The notes under the pieces: generated by a model
Database searches by the model: none
The model's input: the letters and a program-made list of their open reading frames with translations, nothing else
Told to the model about the DNA's origin: nothing
Assembly (NCBI GenBank): GCA_017889345.1
Contig: JAGHEJ010000012.1
Location: 1 to 35,515 of the forward strand
Source of the DNA: Clostridiales bacterium
Lineage (GTDB): Bacteria; Bacillota; Clostridia; Clostridiales; Clostridiaceae
Reading direction: 5' to 3'
DNA length: 35,515 nt
Shown: positions 17,567 to 25,901 of the stretch, piece after piece
How positions within the stretch are numbered: position 1 is the stretch's first letter
Layout: each line of letters begins with the position of its first letter
Position numbers and translations under genes: made by a program

Positions 17567-18121
17567 TCAATTGAATAAATTCATAGCCTCAACTATTTTC
17601 CCATTTATAATCATCTCAACACATTTTAAAATGTCGTCATATTTTCCATCTAATATTAAAAGCTCCTCTTTTGTAAAATTAGACAAAACATAATTTGATA
17701 AATCAATATTCTTATTTTCTCCAATTCCTACCTTAATCCTTTTAAACTTATCCGTATTTATTTTTTTAATAATATCTCTTATTCCATTATGACCTCCATG
17801 AGATCCTTTTTCCCTTATTCTAATTTTTGAAAAATCAAGAGATATATCATCATAAATTACCAAAATATTTTCATAGGAAATTTTATAATAATTCATAAGA
17901 TAAACTAAAGCATCCCCACTTAAATTCATAAAAGTAGTGGGCTTTACGCAAATAACTTTTTCCCCAGAAATTATTCCACTTCCATATATAGAAGTACTAC
18001 ATTCTTTGTTCATTTCAATATTAAATTTTTCGCACAATTTATCTATAACCATAAATCCAATATTATGACGTGTACTTTTATATTTCTTTCCAACGTTTCC
18101 AAGTCCTACAATTAAAAACAT
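17567..18121 (-). CDS. pth: Peptidyl-tRNA hydrolase
   Basis: Pth releases peptidyl-tRNAs that drop off the ribosome. Catalytic His19 sits in STRHNIGF, Asn66 in PTTFMNLSGD, and the Asp pair 91-92 in VIYDDISLDF. GSHGGHNGIRDI completes the signature. The ATG at 18119-18121 (184 residues) is chosen over an upstream extension because AAGGAGAG precedes it and the protein then starts directly with MFLIVGLGN. It is followed by mfd, as in most Firmicutes. A hairpin terminator lies just upstream. Confidence 0.97.
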   Translation of the reverse strand: MFLIVGLGNVGKKYKSTRHNIGFMVIDKLCEKFNIEMNKECSTSIYGSGIISGEKVICVKPTTFMNLSGDALVYLMNYYKISYENILVIYDDISLDFSKIRIREKGSHGGHNGIRDIIKKINTDKFKRIKVGIGENKNIDLSNYVLSNFTKEELLILDGKYDDILKCVEMIINGKIVEAMNLFN

Positions 18122-18136
18122 AATTTCTCTCCTTAA

Positions 18137-18183
18137 AAATATTAAAATAAGAGTGCAACTAAGTAATATTTTAAGTTGCACCC
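18137..18183 (-). terminator. Hairpin terminator after the HtrA-like gene
   Basis: GAGTGCAACT (18151-18160) and AGTTGCACCC (18174-18183) pair over 10 bp with one G-U. The stem overlaps the 3' end of the HtrA-like gene and is followed on the minus strand by TTATTTTAATATTTTT. The 13-base loop makes it weaker than the others; pth starts 16 bases beyond. Confidence 0.7.
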
Positions 18184-18989
18184 TTAATCATTTCATTTAT
18201 TAATTTTATAATATCTTGTGATGAAATTAAAATAGAAGTTTCCCCATTTAAATTGTTTAAATCATTAAATTTATTACTAATCAATCCTAAAATTTCTCCA
18301 TTTACATCACAAACAGGTCCCCCAGTATTTGAGTTATTAATTTTAACATCACTTTTAATAAATTTTAAATCTCCAACCTCACCAAATCCATTTATAAGAC
18401 CTGAATAAACAGAATACGAGTTAAAATCTCCCAAATGATTTCCAATAGAAATTACTTTTAACCCATGAGTAACATCACACATATTATTTTTAAAGTTACC
18501 CTTCATATATCCATCACCTTGAATCTTTATTAAAGAAATATCATACTTCTCATTGTAAGAAACTATTTTCCCTTCTTTAACAACATCAACAGCTGATGGA
18601 AATTTTATGTATATTTTACTTGCATTTTCAAGACCACTATAGTTAGTAACTATATATCCATCCTCTGAGTATAAAACTCCAGTCAAACTATTTTTAAATA
18701 TCGAGCCATCTAAATCATCTTTAATATAAGCACTAACTCCAACAATACTTTCTCCAATTTTATTAATTACATTTAAAATATCCTCATCATATTTTTGATT
18801 AGAAATGGAAACATTTTTAAAAGAATTCTTCTCATAAGATTTTATAAATATGAAAGATCCAACAACTCCAAATATAATAGATAAAACTATGTTTAATCCT
18901 ATAAATAATAGTTCCTTATTTAAAAACCTTACATTTTTATGTCTAAAAACTATTCTTCCTTTATTTAAACCTTCATCATTAGTATTCAA
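18171..18989 (-). CDS. Membrane-anchored HtrA/trypsin-fold protein with substituted catalytic residues
   Basis: A 272-residue protein with an N-terminal cytoplasmic stretch, one membrane helix (about 27-49) and an extracytoplasmic S1C/HtrA-fold domain without PDZ. The fold is clear from DGYIVTN, EKYDISLIKI, VISIGNHLG, GGPVCDVNGEILGL. The catalytic His of TNxH is Ser118 (TNYSG). The Asp is kept (Asp150). The nucleophile of GNSGGP is Thr222 (SNTGGP). It is therefore probably a pseudoprotease with a binding or sensing role. The likely start is TTG at 18987-18989, eight bases after TAGGTGG; a GTG four codons upstream overlaps that SD. It follows the sensor kinase by 37 bases and is probably in its operon. 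Confidence 0.85.
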   Translation of the reverse strand: MNTNDEGLNKGRIVFRHKNVRFLNKELLFIGLNIVLSIIFGVVGSFIFIKSYEKNSFKNVSISNQKYDEDILNVINKIGESIVGVSAYIKDDLDGSIFKNSLTGVLYSEDGYIVTNYSGLENASKIYIKFPSAVDVVKEGKIVSYNEKYDISLIKIQGDGYMKGNFKNNMCDVTHGLKVISIGNHLGDFNSYSVYSGLINGFGEVGDLKFIKSDVKINNSNTGGPVCDVNGEILGLISNKFNDLNNLNGETSILISSQDIIKLINEMIKGAT

Positions 18990-19026
18990 AATTATTACCA
19001 CCTAAATTTAAGATTTAAAAATCAAT

Positions 19027-20457
19027 TTAGTTAGATAACTGCAATGTAAATACAAAACTAACTCCCTCTTCTTTAGGTTTATTCTCAACCCAAACTTCTT
19101 CTCTAAATTGAGAAATTATATTTCTTACAATAGATAATCCAAGACCCGTACTTTCTTTTCCCGTTCTTGATTTATCATTTTTGTAAAATCTAACCCAAAT
19201 GTTATTAAACTCCTCTTCACTTAGAAGCTTCGCTGTGTTAAAAATAGAAACAACTGCCTTATTATTCTTTATCTTAGCCGAAATATTTATTCTCTTTTTA
19301 TCATCACAATATTTAATAGCATTTGCAATTAAATTGTTAAGCACCTGTACAAGTCTATCTTCATCAGCAATTACATTTACATTTTCATGCTCAAAAAAAA
19401 CTTCCATATTTATATTATTCTGTTTTATTTCCTGCTCAAAATTCGTTACAGTATATTTAATTAATGAATTTAACTCTATAACCTTAAATCTTAAAGTAAA
19501 TTTCCCAGATTCCATAGCAGTTAAATCCAATAAGTCATTAACAAGTCTAGATAATCTTTTAACCTCATCATACACAACTTTTAATTTTTCCATGTGATTT
19601 TCAACAGGTATAATACCATCTAAAATTCCACTTAAAAATCCTATAATAGTAGTAAGAGGAGTTCTTAATTCATGAGAAACATTTGATAAAAACTCTCTTC
19701 TATTAGCATCAATTTTCTCTAAAGACTCTGCCATATAGTTAAAGGAATTGGAAAGCTCTCCTATTTCATCTTTAAAGTTAATCTCAATCCTTTTATAAAC
19801 TTCCCCTAAAGCAAATTTTTTAGCAGTGGTATTTATTATGTTAATAGGCTTAACAATAACCCTTCTAAATAAAAAATAAATAATCACACTTATTATTAAA
19901 ACACAAAAAACCATAATCAAAAAAATAGTTAAATTAAATCCAAACATTTTATTTGAGATTTCTTTATCAGAAAAGAATACAGTGATAGAGCCTTTATATA
20001 TAGAAGACTCATATAAAGGCTTAATTAATCTATAAATTTTATATTTTGAAGATGAATCATAAACTTCGACCTCTACCGTATCAACTTTTATTGATTTAAA
20101 TTTATTATACTCTTCTCCATCTTCATACTGCTTACCTAACAAATTCATGTAAGAATTATTAGATATTAAATAAACATAATTAAGAGCATCAGATAAAATA
20201 ACATCTATGTCTAAAGATTTATTAATTAAATCTATATAATCTGATAACTCTTTTATATTTTCCCCATTAGGATTATTCATATATTCTATTATGGATTTAG
20301 AAACTATCTCAGTATGCTCGGTAATATTATCAATCTTTAACTTTATTAAATTATCCCTATACCAAAAAGATATTAAAAACACAAGTAACCCAAAAACAAC
20401 AGTAATTACAGATATAAAATAAAATAATATCCTATTTATAATACTGTTTTTAAACAT
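19027..20457 (-). CDS. Membrane sensor histidine kinase
   Basis: A 476-residue kinase with TM1 (about 9-31), an extracytoplasmic sensor of about 140 residues, TM2 (about 173-197), HAMP (198-250), HisKA with His262 in SNVSHELRTPLTT, and HATPase with NNLIANAIKY and GKESTGLGLSIV. The G1 box reads IFNTAKLLSEEEFNNIW rather than DxGxG, as in a subgroup of Firmicute kinases. Its ATG overlaps the regulator's TAA by one base (TAATG), so the pair is translationally coupled. The signal is unknown. The neighbouring HtrA-like gene and prsA pair suggest envelope or secretion stress (inference). Confidence 0.93.
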   Translation of the reverse strand: MFKNSIINRILFYFISVITVVFGLLVFLISFWYRDNLIKLKIDNITEHTEIVSKSIIEYMNNPNGENIKELSDYIDLINKSLDIDVILSDALNYVYLISNNSYMNLLGKQYEDGEEYNKFKSIKVDTVEVEVYDSSSKYKIYRLIKPLYESSIYKGSITVFFSDKEISNKMFGFNLTIFLIMVFCVLIISVIIYFLFRRVIVKPINIINTTAKKFALGEVYKRIEINFKDEIGELSNSFNYMAESLEKIDANRREFLSNVSHELRTPLTTIIGFLSGILDGIIPVENHMEKLKVVYDEVKRLSRLVNDLLDLTAMESGKFTLRFKVIELNSLIKYTVTNFEQEIKQNNINMEVFFEHENVNVIADEDRLVQVLNNLIANAIKYCDDKKRINISAKIKNNKAVVSIFNTAKLLSEEEFNNIWVRFYKNDKSRTGKESTGLGLSIVRNIISQFREEVWVENKPKEEGVSFVFTLQLSN

Positions 20458-21143
20458 TACTTCACCTCAAATTTATATCCAACTCCCCAAACAGTTTCTA
20501 TTTGCCAATTCATTCCACCATTTAACTTTTCTCTCAATCTTTTAATATGTACATCAACCGTCCTAGAATCTCCAGGATAATCATATCCCCATACTTCACA
20601 CAAAAGATTTTCACGAGTAAAAACTTTATTTTTATTTGAAGCAAGATAATGAAGAAGCTCAAATTCCTTAGGAGGCATTTTTATATCCTGCCCCTTAAAA
20701 ATAACCGTATAAGAATTTATATCTATAGTTAAATCTGTAAAAATTAAATTTTCCCTAACATGACTATCTGTGTTAAATCTTCTCATAACAGCTTTTATTC
20801 TCGCTAAAAGTTCCTTAGGTTCAAATGGCTTAACCATATAATCATCTGCTCCAAGTTCTAAAGCTAAACATTTATCGAATAACTCCCCTTTAGCCGTAAG
20901 CATTATTATAGGAACACTGGAATCTCTCCTAATCCATTTTAAAACCTCAGTTCCATCAAAAAATGGCATCATAATATCTAATATAACTAAATTAGGTTTA
21001 TAATCCGGAAAAACTTCCTGAACTTCTCTTCCATCGCTACAGGATCTAATATCATAGCCAGAATTACCTAAATACATTTTTAGAACTTCTAATATGTTAA
21101 CATCATCATCTACTATCAGAACCTTAACTGCATTTCCGTCCAT
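20457..21143 (-). CDS. OmpR/PhoB-family response regulator
   Basis: A 228-residue transcription regulator. The receiver domain has the acidic pocket DDD at 12-14, phospho-acceptor Asp56 in VILDIMMPFFDG, Thr in MLTAKG and Lys in VKPFEPKELLARI. A winged-helix DNA-binding domain follows (EFELLHYLASNKNKVFTRENLLCEVWGYDYPGDSRTVDVHIKRLREKL). The ATG has a GGGAG site. It is the first gene of the regulator-kinase-HtrA-like unit. Two copies of an 8-base repeat lie upstream and could be binding sites. Confidence 0.95.
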   Translation of the reverse strand: MDGNAVKVLIVDDDVNILEVLKMYLGNSGYDIRSCSDGREVQEVFPDYKPNLVILDIMMPFFDGTEVLKWIRRDSSVPIIMLTAKGELFDKCLALELGADDYMVKPFEPKELLARIKAVMRRFNTDSHVRENLIFTDLTIDINSYTVIFKGQDIKMPPKEFELLHYLASNKNKVFTRENLLCEVWGYDYPGDSRTVDVHIKRLREKLNGGMNWQIETVWGVGYKFEVK

Positions 21144-21166
21144 TTTAACACTCCCTTATTTTGTGA

Positions 21167-21200
21167 ACACTTAATTTTTTGTTCTATACAATACACTTAA
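21167..21200. repeat. Direct repeat upstream of the response regulator
   Basis: ACACTTAA occurs at 21167-21174 and 21193-21200, 26 bases apart, between prs and the regulator. OmpR-family proteins bind direct repeats, so this may be an autoregulatory site. Two copies of 8 bases is weak evidence. Confidence 0.3.
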
Positions 21201-21330
21201 ATTTATCATACAAAAAATATCTATTATTGTAAAATTATTTTTAAATTAAATAACTTTTCCATACAATTTATGAAATTATAATTCTTCTTTTAGTAGTTTT
21301 CCATTGTTTTTGAAAAATATACCAAGAGCT

Positions 21331-22311
21331 TTAAAATTTACCAAACAATGGACTTAAACTCTTACAATGATGAATTCTTCTTACAGCTTCTGCAAATATA
21401 GGAGCTACTGATAACATTTTAAATTTAGAACCTTCATAGCATAGCTCACTTTTTGATATAGTATTTAAAAATACAAGTTCTTTTATTGGAGAATTATTAA
21501 TTCTCTCTATAGCCTCTCCTGAAAATACCCCATGAGTACAACAAGCATAAACCTCTTTTGTTCCAAGTTCCATAAGTTTATTGGCAGCATTTACAATTGT
21601 TCCTGCTGTATCTATCATATCATCAACTAAGATTGCAACTTTCCCTTTAACTTCCCCTATTACTGACATAACCTCTGAAACATTTTGAGAAGGTCTTCTC
21701 TTATCAATAATCGCCATAGGAACATCTCCACTTAATTTTTCTGCAAATCCTCTTGCTCTCTTAACACTTCCAACATCTGGTGATACAATAACTAAATCTT
21801 CACCATCAAATATTTTTTTATCATAATACTTTGTTAAAATCGGTAAACCTAATAAATGATCAACAGGAATATTAAAATATCCTTGAATTTGAGGTGCGTG
21901 TAAATCCATTGTAAGAACTCTATTTGCTCCTGCAACAGTTATAAGATCTGCAACAAGTTTTGCAGTTATTGGATCTCTTGACTTTGCTTTTCTATCTTGA
22001 CGAGCATATCCATAATAAGGAACAACCGCTGTAATTCTTCCAGCAGACGCTCTCTTTAGTGCATCTATTATTATTAAAAGTTCCATAAGACTATCATTTA
22101 CTGTTAAATCATTTGTTTTACAAACTGATTGAACAACAAACACATCTTCTCCTCTTATGGTTTCGCTTATATCAACATTTATTTCCCCATCACTAAAATT
22201 TATAACTTTTGAATCCACCAAAGAAGTCTTCAAACATTCTGCAATATTTTCTGCCAATATAGGATTAGAATTTCCAGCAATTATTTTAATATTATTTATT
22301 TGTTCTAACAT
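21331..22311 (-). CDS. prs: Ribose-phosphate pyrophosphokinase
   Basis: Prs makes PRPP from ribose-5-phosphate and ATP for purine, pyrimidine, NAD, His and Trp synthesis. It is 326 residues, within the usual range. Visible motifs are GNSNPILAENIAECL, FSDGEINV, the catalytic-loop YYGYARQDRKAKSRDPITAKLVA, VSPDVGSVKRAR and the ribose-phosphate loop VDDMIDTAGTI. The ATG follows CGGAGGA. It begins 26 bases after glmU and is co-transcribed with it, as in B. subtilis. No strong terminator follows. Confidence 0.97.
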   Translation of the reverse strand: MLEQINNIKIIAGNSNPILAENIAECLKTSLVDSKVINFSDGEINVDISETIRGEDVFVVQSVCKTNDLTVNDSLMELLIIIDALKRASAGRITAVVPYYGYARQDRKAKSRDPITAKLVADLITVAGANRVLTMDLHAPQIQGYFNIPVDHLLGLPILTKYYDKKIFDGEDLVIVSPDVGSVKRARGFAEKLSGDVPMAIIDKRRPSQNVSEVMSVIGEVKGKVAILVDDMIDTAGTIVNAANKLMELGTKEVYACCTHGVFSGEAIERINNSPIKELVFLNTISKSELCYEGSKFKMLSVAPIFAEAVRRIHHCKSLSPLFGKF

Positions 22312-22337
22312 TTACACTATTCCTCCGATTTTATTTG

Positions 22338-23690
22338 TTATTTTTTCACCCAATTTTTAATATTTGTTTGTCTGCATCTTCCAATAGCTAAACTATTAGA
22401 ATCAACTTTTTCTGTAACAGTTGTTCCTGCAGCAATATAAGAATTTTCCCCAACAACAACAGGGGCAACTAAATTAACATTACATCCAACAAAACTTTTA
22501 TCTCCTATAATTGTTTTGTGCTTTTTCTTTCCATCATAATTTACGGTTACAATTCCACACCCTAAATTACAATTTTCTCCAACTGAGGCATCACCTACAT
22601 AAGATAAATGAGAAATTTTCGTTTCATTTCCAATAGTTGCATTTTTAATTTCTACGAAATCCCCAACCTTAACCCTATCTCCAATAATTGAATTTGGCCT
22701 TAAATATGCAAAAGGTCCAACACTTGTGTTTTCTCCAACTTTTGATTCATAAATAACGCTTGATTCAATTTTTGTATTATTTCCAATTTGCGTATCTACT
22801 ATTTTTGTGTTAGGAAGTATTTCACACTCTTCTCCTATAATGCTTTTCCCACAAATATGAACATTAGGATAAATAATGGTATCCATTCCAATTTTTACAT
22901 CAACATCAATATAAGTTGATTCACAATCTAAAATAGTAACTCCATTGTTCATGTGAAAATCTAATATTTCTTCTCTTAAAAGTTTATTTGCATAATACAA
23001 TTGTTTTCTTGAGTCAACCCCAATAACTTCTTTATTCTCAACTTGAATAGTTCCAATTTTTACATTCTCTTTATTTCCAATCTCAATTAAATCCGTTAAA
23101 TAAAATTCATTTTGAGCATTAGAGTTATTTATTTTCTTAAGTCCATTTAACAAAAAATCTATATCAATACAATAAATACTTGTGTTTACTTCCTTTATTA
23201 AAAGCTCTTCAGGTGTACAATCCTTTGCTTCTCTTATTAAAGAAACTTCCCCATTTTTTCTTATAATTCTTCCATAACTTAAAGGATCTTCAAAAAATGA
23301 AGTTACAAAAGTTATGGCATTCTTCTCACTTTCATGAGTTTTTATAAGAGAGATTATACTCTCTTTCTTAAAAAGAGGAGTATCACATGCAAAAATTAAA
23401 ACGCTTCCTTTCTTATCTTTAAGAAATTCCTGTGAACATAAAACAGCATGTCCTGTACCAAGTTGTTCTTCTTGAGTTGAATAACTAACGCCTCTATCTT
23501 TAGTAACATTTATTATTTCTTCTTTATGTTCCCCAACAACTAAGTTTATATCTGAAACATTAGAAGCTCTAAGTTTATCAATTAAAATATTAATCATTTC
23601 CTTACCACAAACCTTATGAGTTCCCTTGTGGTGTTTTGACTTCATTCTACTTCCTTTTCCTGCAGCCAAAACGATAGCACAAATTTCCAT
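22338..23690 (-). CDS. glmU: Bifunctional UDP-GlcNAc pyrophosphorylase / GlcN-1-P acetyltransferase
   Basis: GlmU catalyses the last two steps to UDP-GlcNAc, the precursor of peptidoglycan and teichoic acids. The N-terminal uridyltransferase half has LAAGKGSRMKSK, EEQLGTGHAV and the FACDTPLF metal site. The loop after it reads HHKGTH instead of the usual PKVLH but keeps the Lys and His. The C-terminal left-handed beta helix is built of hexapeptides (VGENTSVGPFAYLRP, VGDFVEIKNATIG). I start it at the ATG at 23688-23690 (450 residues) because GAGGTG precedes it; an upstream extension is not protein-like. It leads the glmU-prs operon. Confidence 0.96.
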   Translation of the reverse strand: MEICAIVLAAGKGSRMKSKHHKGTHKVCGKEMINILIDKLRASNVSDINLVVGEHKEEIINVTKDRGVSYSTQEEQLGTGHAVLCSQEFLKDKKGSVLIFACDTPLFKKESIISLIKTHESEKNAITFVTSFFEDPLSYGRIIRKNGEVSLIREAKDCTPEELLIKEVNTSIYCIDIDFLLNGLKKINNSNAQNEFYLTDLIEIGNKENVKIGTIQVENKEVIGVDSRKQLYYANKLLREEILDFHMNNGVTILDCESTYIDVDVKIGMDTIIYPNVHICGKSIIGEECEILPNTKIVDTQIGNNTKIESSVIYESKVGENTSVGPFAYLRPNSIIGDRVKVGDFVEIKNATIGNETKISHLSYVGDASVGENCNLGCGIVTVNYDGKKKHKTIIGDKSFVGCNVNLVAPVVVGENSYIAAGTTVTEKVDSNSLAIGRCRQTNIKNWVKK

Positions 23691-23720
23691 AGTCAACACC
23701 TCATAATTAATACTATATCT

Positions 23721-23750
23721 ATTATAATTTAATAATATTAACATTTGCAA
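23721..23750 (-). promoter_or_regulatory. Probable SigA promoter of glmU-prs
   Basis: On the minus strand, TTGCAA (23745-23750), an 18-base spacer and a consensus TATAAT (23721-23726) lie between the asnS terminator and the glmU start. Confidence 0.6.
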
Positions 23751-23752
23751 TA

Positions 23753-23785
23753 ACATAAAAAAAGATAGTTAAAATAACTATCTTT
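23753..23785 (-). terminator. Terminator after asnS
   Basis: Perfect 11-bp arms (23761-23771 and 23775-23785) with a 3-base loop directly follow the asnS stop. A run of T follows on the minus strand. Confidence 0.88.
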
Positions 23786-25174
23786 TTAAAACTCTGCATT
23801 TTGAGGAGTTCTTGGAAATGGAATTACATCTCTTATGTTTGTCATTCCAGTTAAATACATAACCAATCTCTCAAGTCCAAGACCAAAACCTGAATGTTTT
23901 GTCTCTCCATATTTTCTCAAATCTAAATACCACCAATAATTTTCAATCGGAAGTCCACACTCTTTTATTCTGTTTTCAAGAACAGAGAGTCTTTCTTCTC
24001 TTTGACTTCCTCCAATTATCTCCCCAATTCCAGGAACTAAACAATCAAAAGAAGCAACTGTTTTATTATCATCATTTAATCTCATGTAAAAAGCTTTTAT
24101 CTCTTTTGGATAATTATATAAAAACACAGGCTTTTTAAAATACTCTTCTGTTAAATATCTTTCATGTTCAGATTGAAGATCAACTCCAAAACCTACTTTA
24201 AATTCAAATTTCTTATTAGATTTTAAAAGTATATCTATTGCTTCAGTATACTCAACTCTCTCAAACACATTATCTTTTACATTGTTTAATCTCTCTAAAA
24301 GAGTTTTATCTACAAAACTATTTAAAAATTCTAATTCATCTTTACACTCTGATAAAACAGAATTTATTACATATTTAAGCATTTTTTCTGCTAAATCCAT
24401 AGTTTCAAATATATCTAAAAACGCAGCCTCTGGTTCAATCATCCAAAATTCTGCAGCGTGTCTTGAAGTATTAGAGTTTTCAGCTCTAAAAGTTGGACCA
24501 AAAGTATAAATTTTCCCCAAAGCAAGAGCCATAATCTCCCCTTCTAATTGCCCACTTACTGTTAAGTTTGAAAGTTTTCCAAAGAAATCTTTTGAAAAAT
24601 CAATTTCCCCCTCTTTAGTTTTAGGTATGTTTTCAAAATCAAAAGTTGTTACCTTAAACATTTCTCCTGCACCTTCACAATCACTAGTTGTGATAATTGG
24701 TGGGTGAACATATTCAAATCCCTCTTCTTTAAAAAAACTATGAATGGATTGAGAAATTACACTTCTTATTCTAAATACTGCTAAAAACGTATTTGTTCTC
24801 GGTCTTAAATGAGCAATCGTCCTTAAATACTCAAATGTATGTCTCTTTTTTTGTAAAGGATAATCCTGATTTGAATTACCTTCAATTTCTATTGATAAGG
24901 CTTTTATTTCAAAGGGTTGTTTATTTTCAGGAGTTAAAATAACTTTCCCTTTTACCTTAATAGTTGTAGATAATGGACACGCACATATAGAAGAATAATT
25001 AGAAAGATCATTTTCCATAACTATTTGAATATTTTTAAGAGTACTTCCATCATTTAATTCAATAAACCCAATATTATTATTGCTACGTATACTTCTTATC
25101 CAACCACAAATTTCAACTTCTTTATCTCCATATTGAGAAAAATCCTTCCTTAATGATCTAATATCAATTTTCAA
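23786..25174 (-). CDS. asnS: Asparaginyl-tRNA synthetase
   Basis: A class IIb synthetase that charges tRNA-Asn. The N-terminal OB-fold anticodon domain ([21 protein letters not shown]) precedes the catalytic core. Motif 2 is [24 protein letters not shown] and the C-terminal [15 protein letters not shown] identify AsnRS rather than AspRS; motif 3 is GLGLERLVM. The likely start is TTG at 25172-25174 (462 residues) after AAGGAGAG. A longer reading beginning at 25210 would overlap the upstream gene and has no SD. It follows the phosphoesterase-like gene by 16 bases. Confidence 0.95.
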   Translation of the reverse strand: MKIDIRSLRKDFSQYGDKEVEICGWIRSIRSNNNIGFIELNDGSTLKNIQIVMENDLSNYSSICACPLSTTIKVKGKVILTPENKQPFEIKALSIEIEGNSNQDYPLQKKRHTFEYLRTIAHLRPRTNTFLAVFRIRSVISQSIHSFFKEEGFEYVHPPIITTSDCEGAGEMFKVTTFDFENIPKTKEGEIDFSKDFFGKLSNLTVSGQLEGEIMALALGKIYTFGPTFRAENSNTSRHAAEFWMIEPEAAFLDIFETMDLAEKMLKYVINSVLSECKDELEFLNSFVDKTLLERLNNVKDNVFERVEYTEAIDILLKSNKKFEFKVGFGVDLQSEHERYLTEEYFKKPVFLYNYPKEIKAFYMRLNDDNKTVASFDCLVPGIGEIIGGSQREERLSVLENRIKECGLPIENYWWYLDLRKYGETKHSGFGLGLERLVMYLTGMTNIRDVIPFPRTPQNAEF

Positions 25175-25190
25175 ATTAACTCTCTCCTTT

Positions 25191-25847
25191 TTAATTTGTT
25201 CCAGTATCATAAGAATTTATAAGCATCTCAGGAAATTTCATCATCTTCATATCTTTTTGTATTTTTTGAAAAGAGTAGGAAGAATTCATAATCTTAAAGT
25301 TATATAAATTTTCACTAATTTCTAAAACTCCAAAAGTAACAATCTCATTATTATAAGATAATCTTCCTACGCTACCTGGATTAAGTATGTATTTATTTTT
25401 TAAAATTTTATTTTCTTCAGCCATATGAGTACATCCACAAACTAAAATATCCTCTTCCATTTGTGAAACATTTTCATAAGGATTTTTATGTATGAATTTA
25501 ATTTTAAAATTTCCAAATTTCATATTAAGTTCCGTTGGTAAATTCAATAAGTAATATATATTATTTTTCGTAAGTTCTTCTCTGGTAAACTCAACAGAAA
25601 AATTATTAATAGTATTTTCCTTTATATATGTAAAGTCATTATTTAAAACAGCTAAATCATATACTCCTTTTAAAGAAATTATTTGCTTTCTCCTTATAAA
25701 ATTTATTACCTCATTTGGATGTGGACCATAACCAACCATATCTCCAAGACAAATTATACTATCTACTCCCTCTCTTTCTAAAAGAAAATAAACCTCCATA
25801 AGAGAGTATAAATTTCCATGAATATCACTTATAATTCCTATCTTCAT
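25191..25847 (-). CDS. Metallophosphoesterase-family protein with altered metal-site motifs
   Basis: A 218-residue calcineurin-like phosphoesterase of the small YfcE/MJ0936-like group. Kept motifs are SDIHGN (Asp8, His10), [13 protein letters not shown] (Asp36) and NPGSVG. Three sites differ from the family. GNxD reads GVYD at 61-64, so the metal-bridging Asn is lost. HG(S/T)P reads HKNP at 120-123. GHTH reads GCTH at 138-141, so the first His is Cys. Activity is therefore doubtful or altered. It lies between murC (terminator between) and asnS, and is probably co-transcribed with asnS. No function can be given. Confidence 0.85.
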   Translation of the reverse strand: MKIGIISDIHGNLYSLMEVYFLLEREGVDSIICLGDMVGYGPHPNEVINFIRRKQIISLKGVYDLAVLNNDFTYIKENTINNFSVEFTREELTKNNIYYLLNLPTELNMKFGNFKIKFIHKNPYENVSQMEEDILVCGCTHMAEENKILKNKYILNPGSVGRLSYNNEIVTFGVLEISENLYNFKIMNSSYSFQKIQKDMKMMKFPEMLINSYDTGTN

Positions 25848-25863
25848 ATTTTCACTACCTTCT

Positions 25864-25896
25864 AAGTTAAAATAAAAGAGGTTTTAAAAACCTCTT
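25864..25896 (-). terminator. Terminator after murC
   Basis: AAGAGGTTTT (25876-25885) and AAAACCTCTT (25887-25896) form a stem five bases past the murC stop, followed by TTATTTT on the minus strand. The next same-strand gene starts 17 bases later without a visible promoter. Confidence 0.82.
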
Positions 25897-25901
25897 AATA
25901 A

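Noticed and set aside
19027-19260. Histidine kinase with a broken ATP-binding G1 box
   Set aside because: The FNTAK form in place of DxGxG belongs to a known variant group of Firmicute kinases, and the N box and G2 box are intact, so I do not call it inactive.
19199-19597. A 132-codon open frame on the plus strand inside the histidine kinase gene
   Set aside because: It is antisense to conserved kinase domains, has no SD, and its composition is what the opposite strand of AT-rich coding DNA gives. The same holds for the other frames overlapping real genes in this window.
21301-21352. CCATTGTTT ... AAACAATGG repeat at the end of prs as a terminator
   Set aside because: The 9-bp arms are separated by over 30 bases and no T-tract follows on the minus strand, so it is not a typical terminator.
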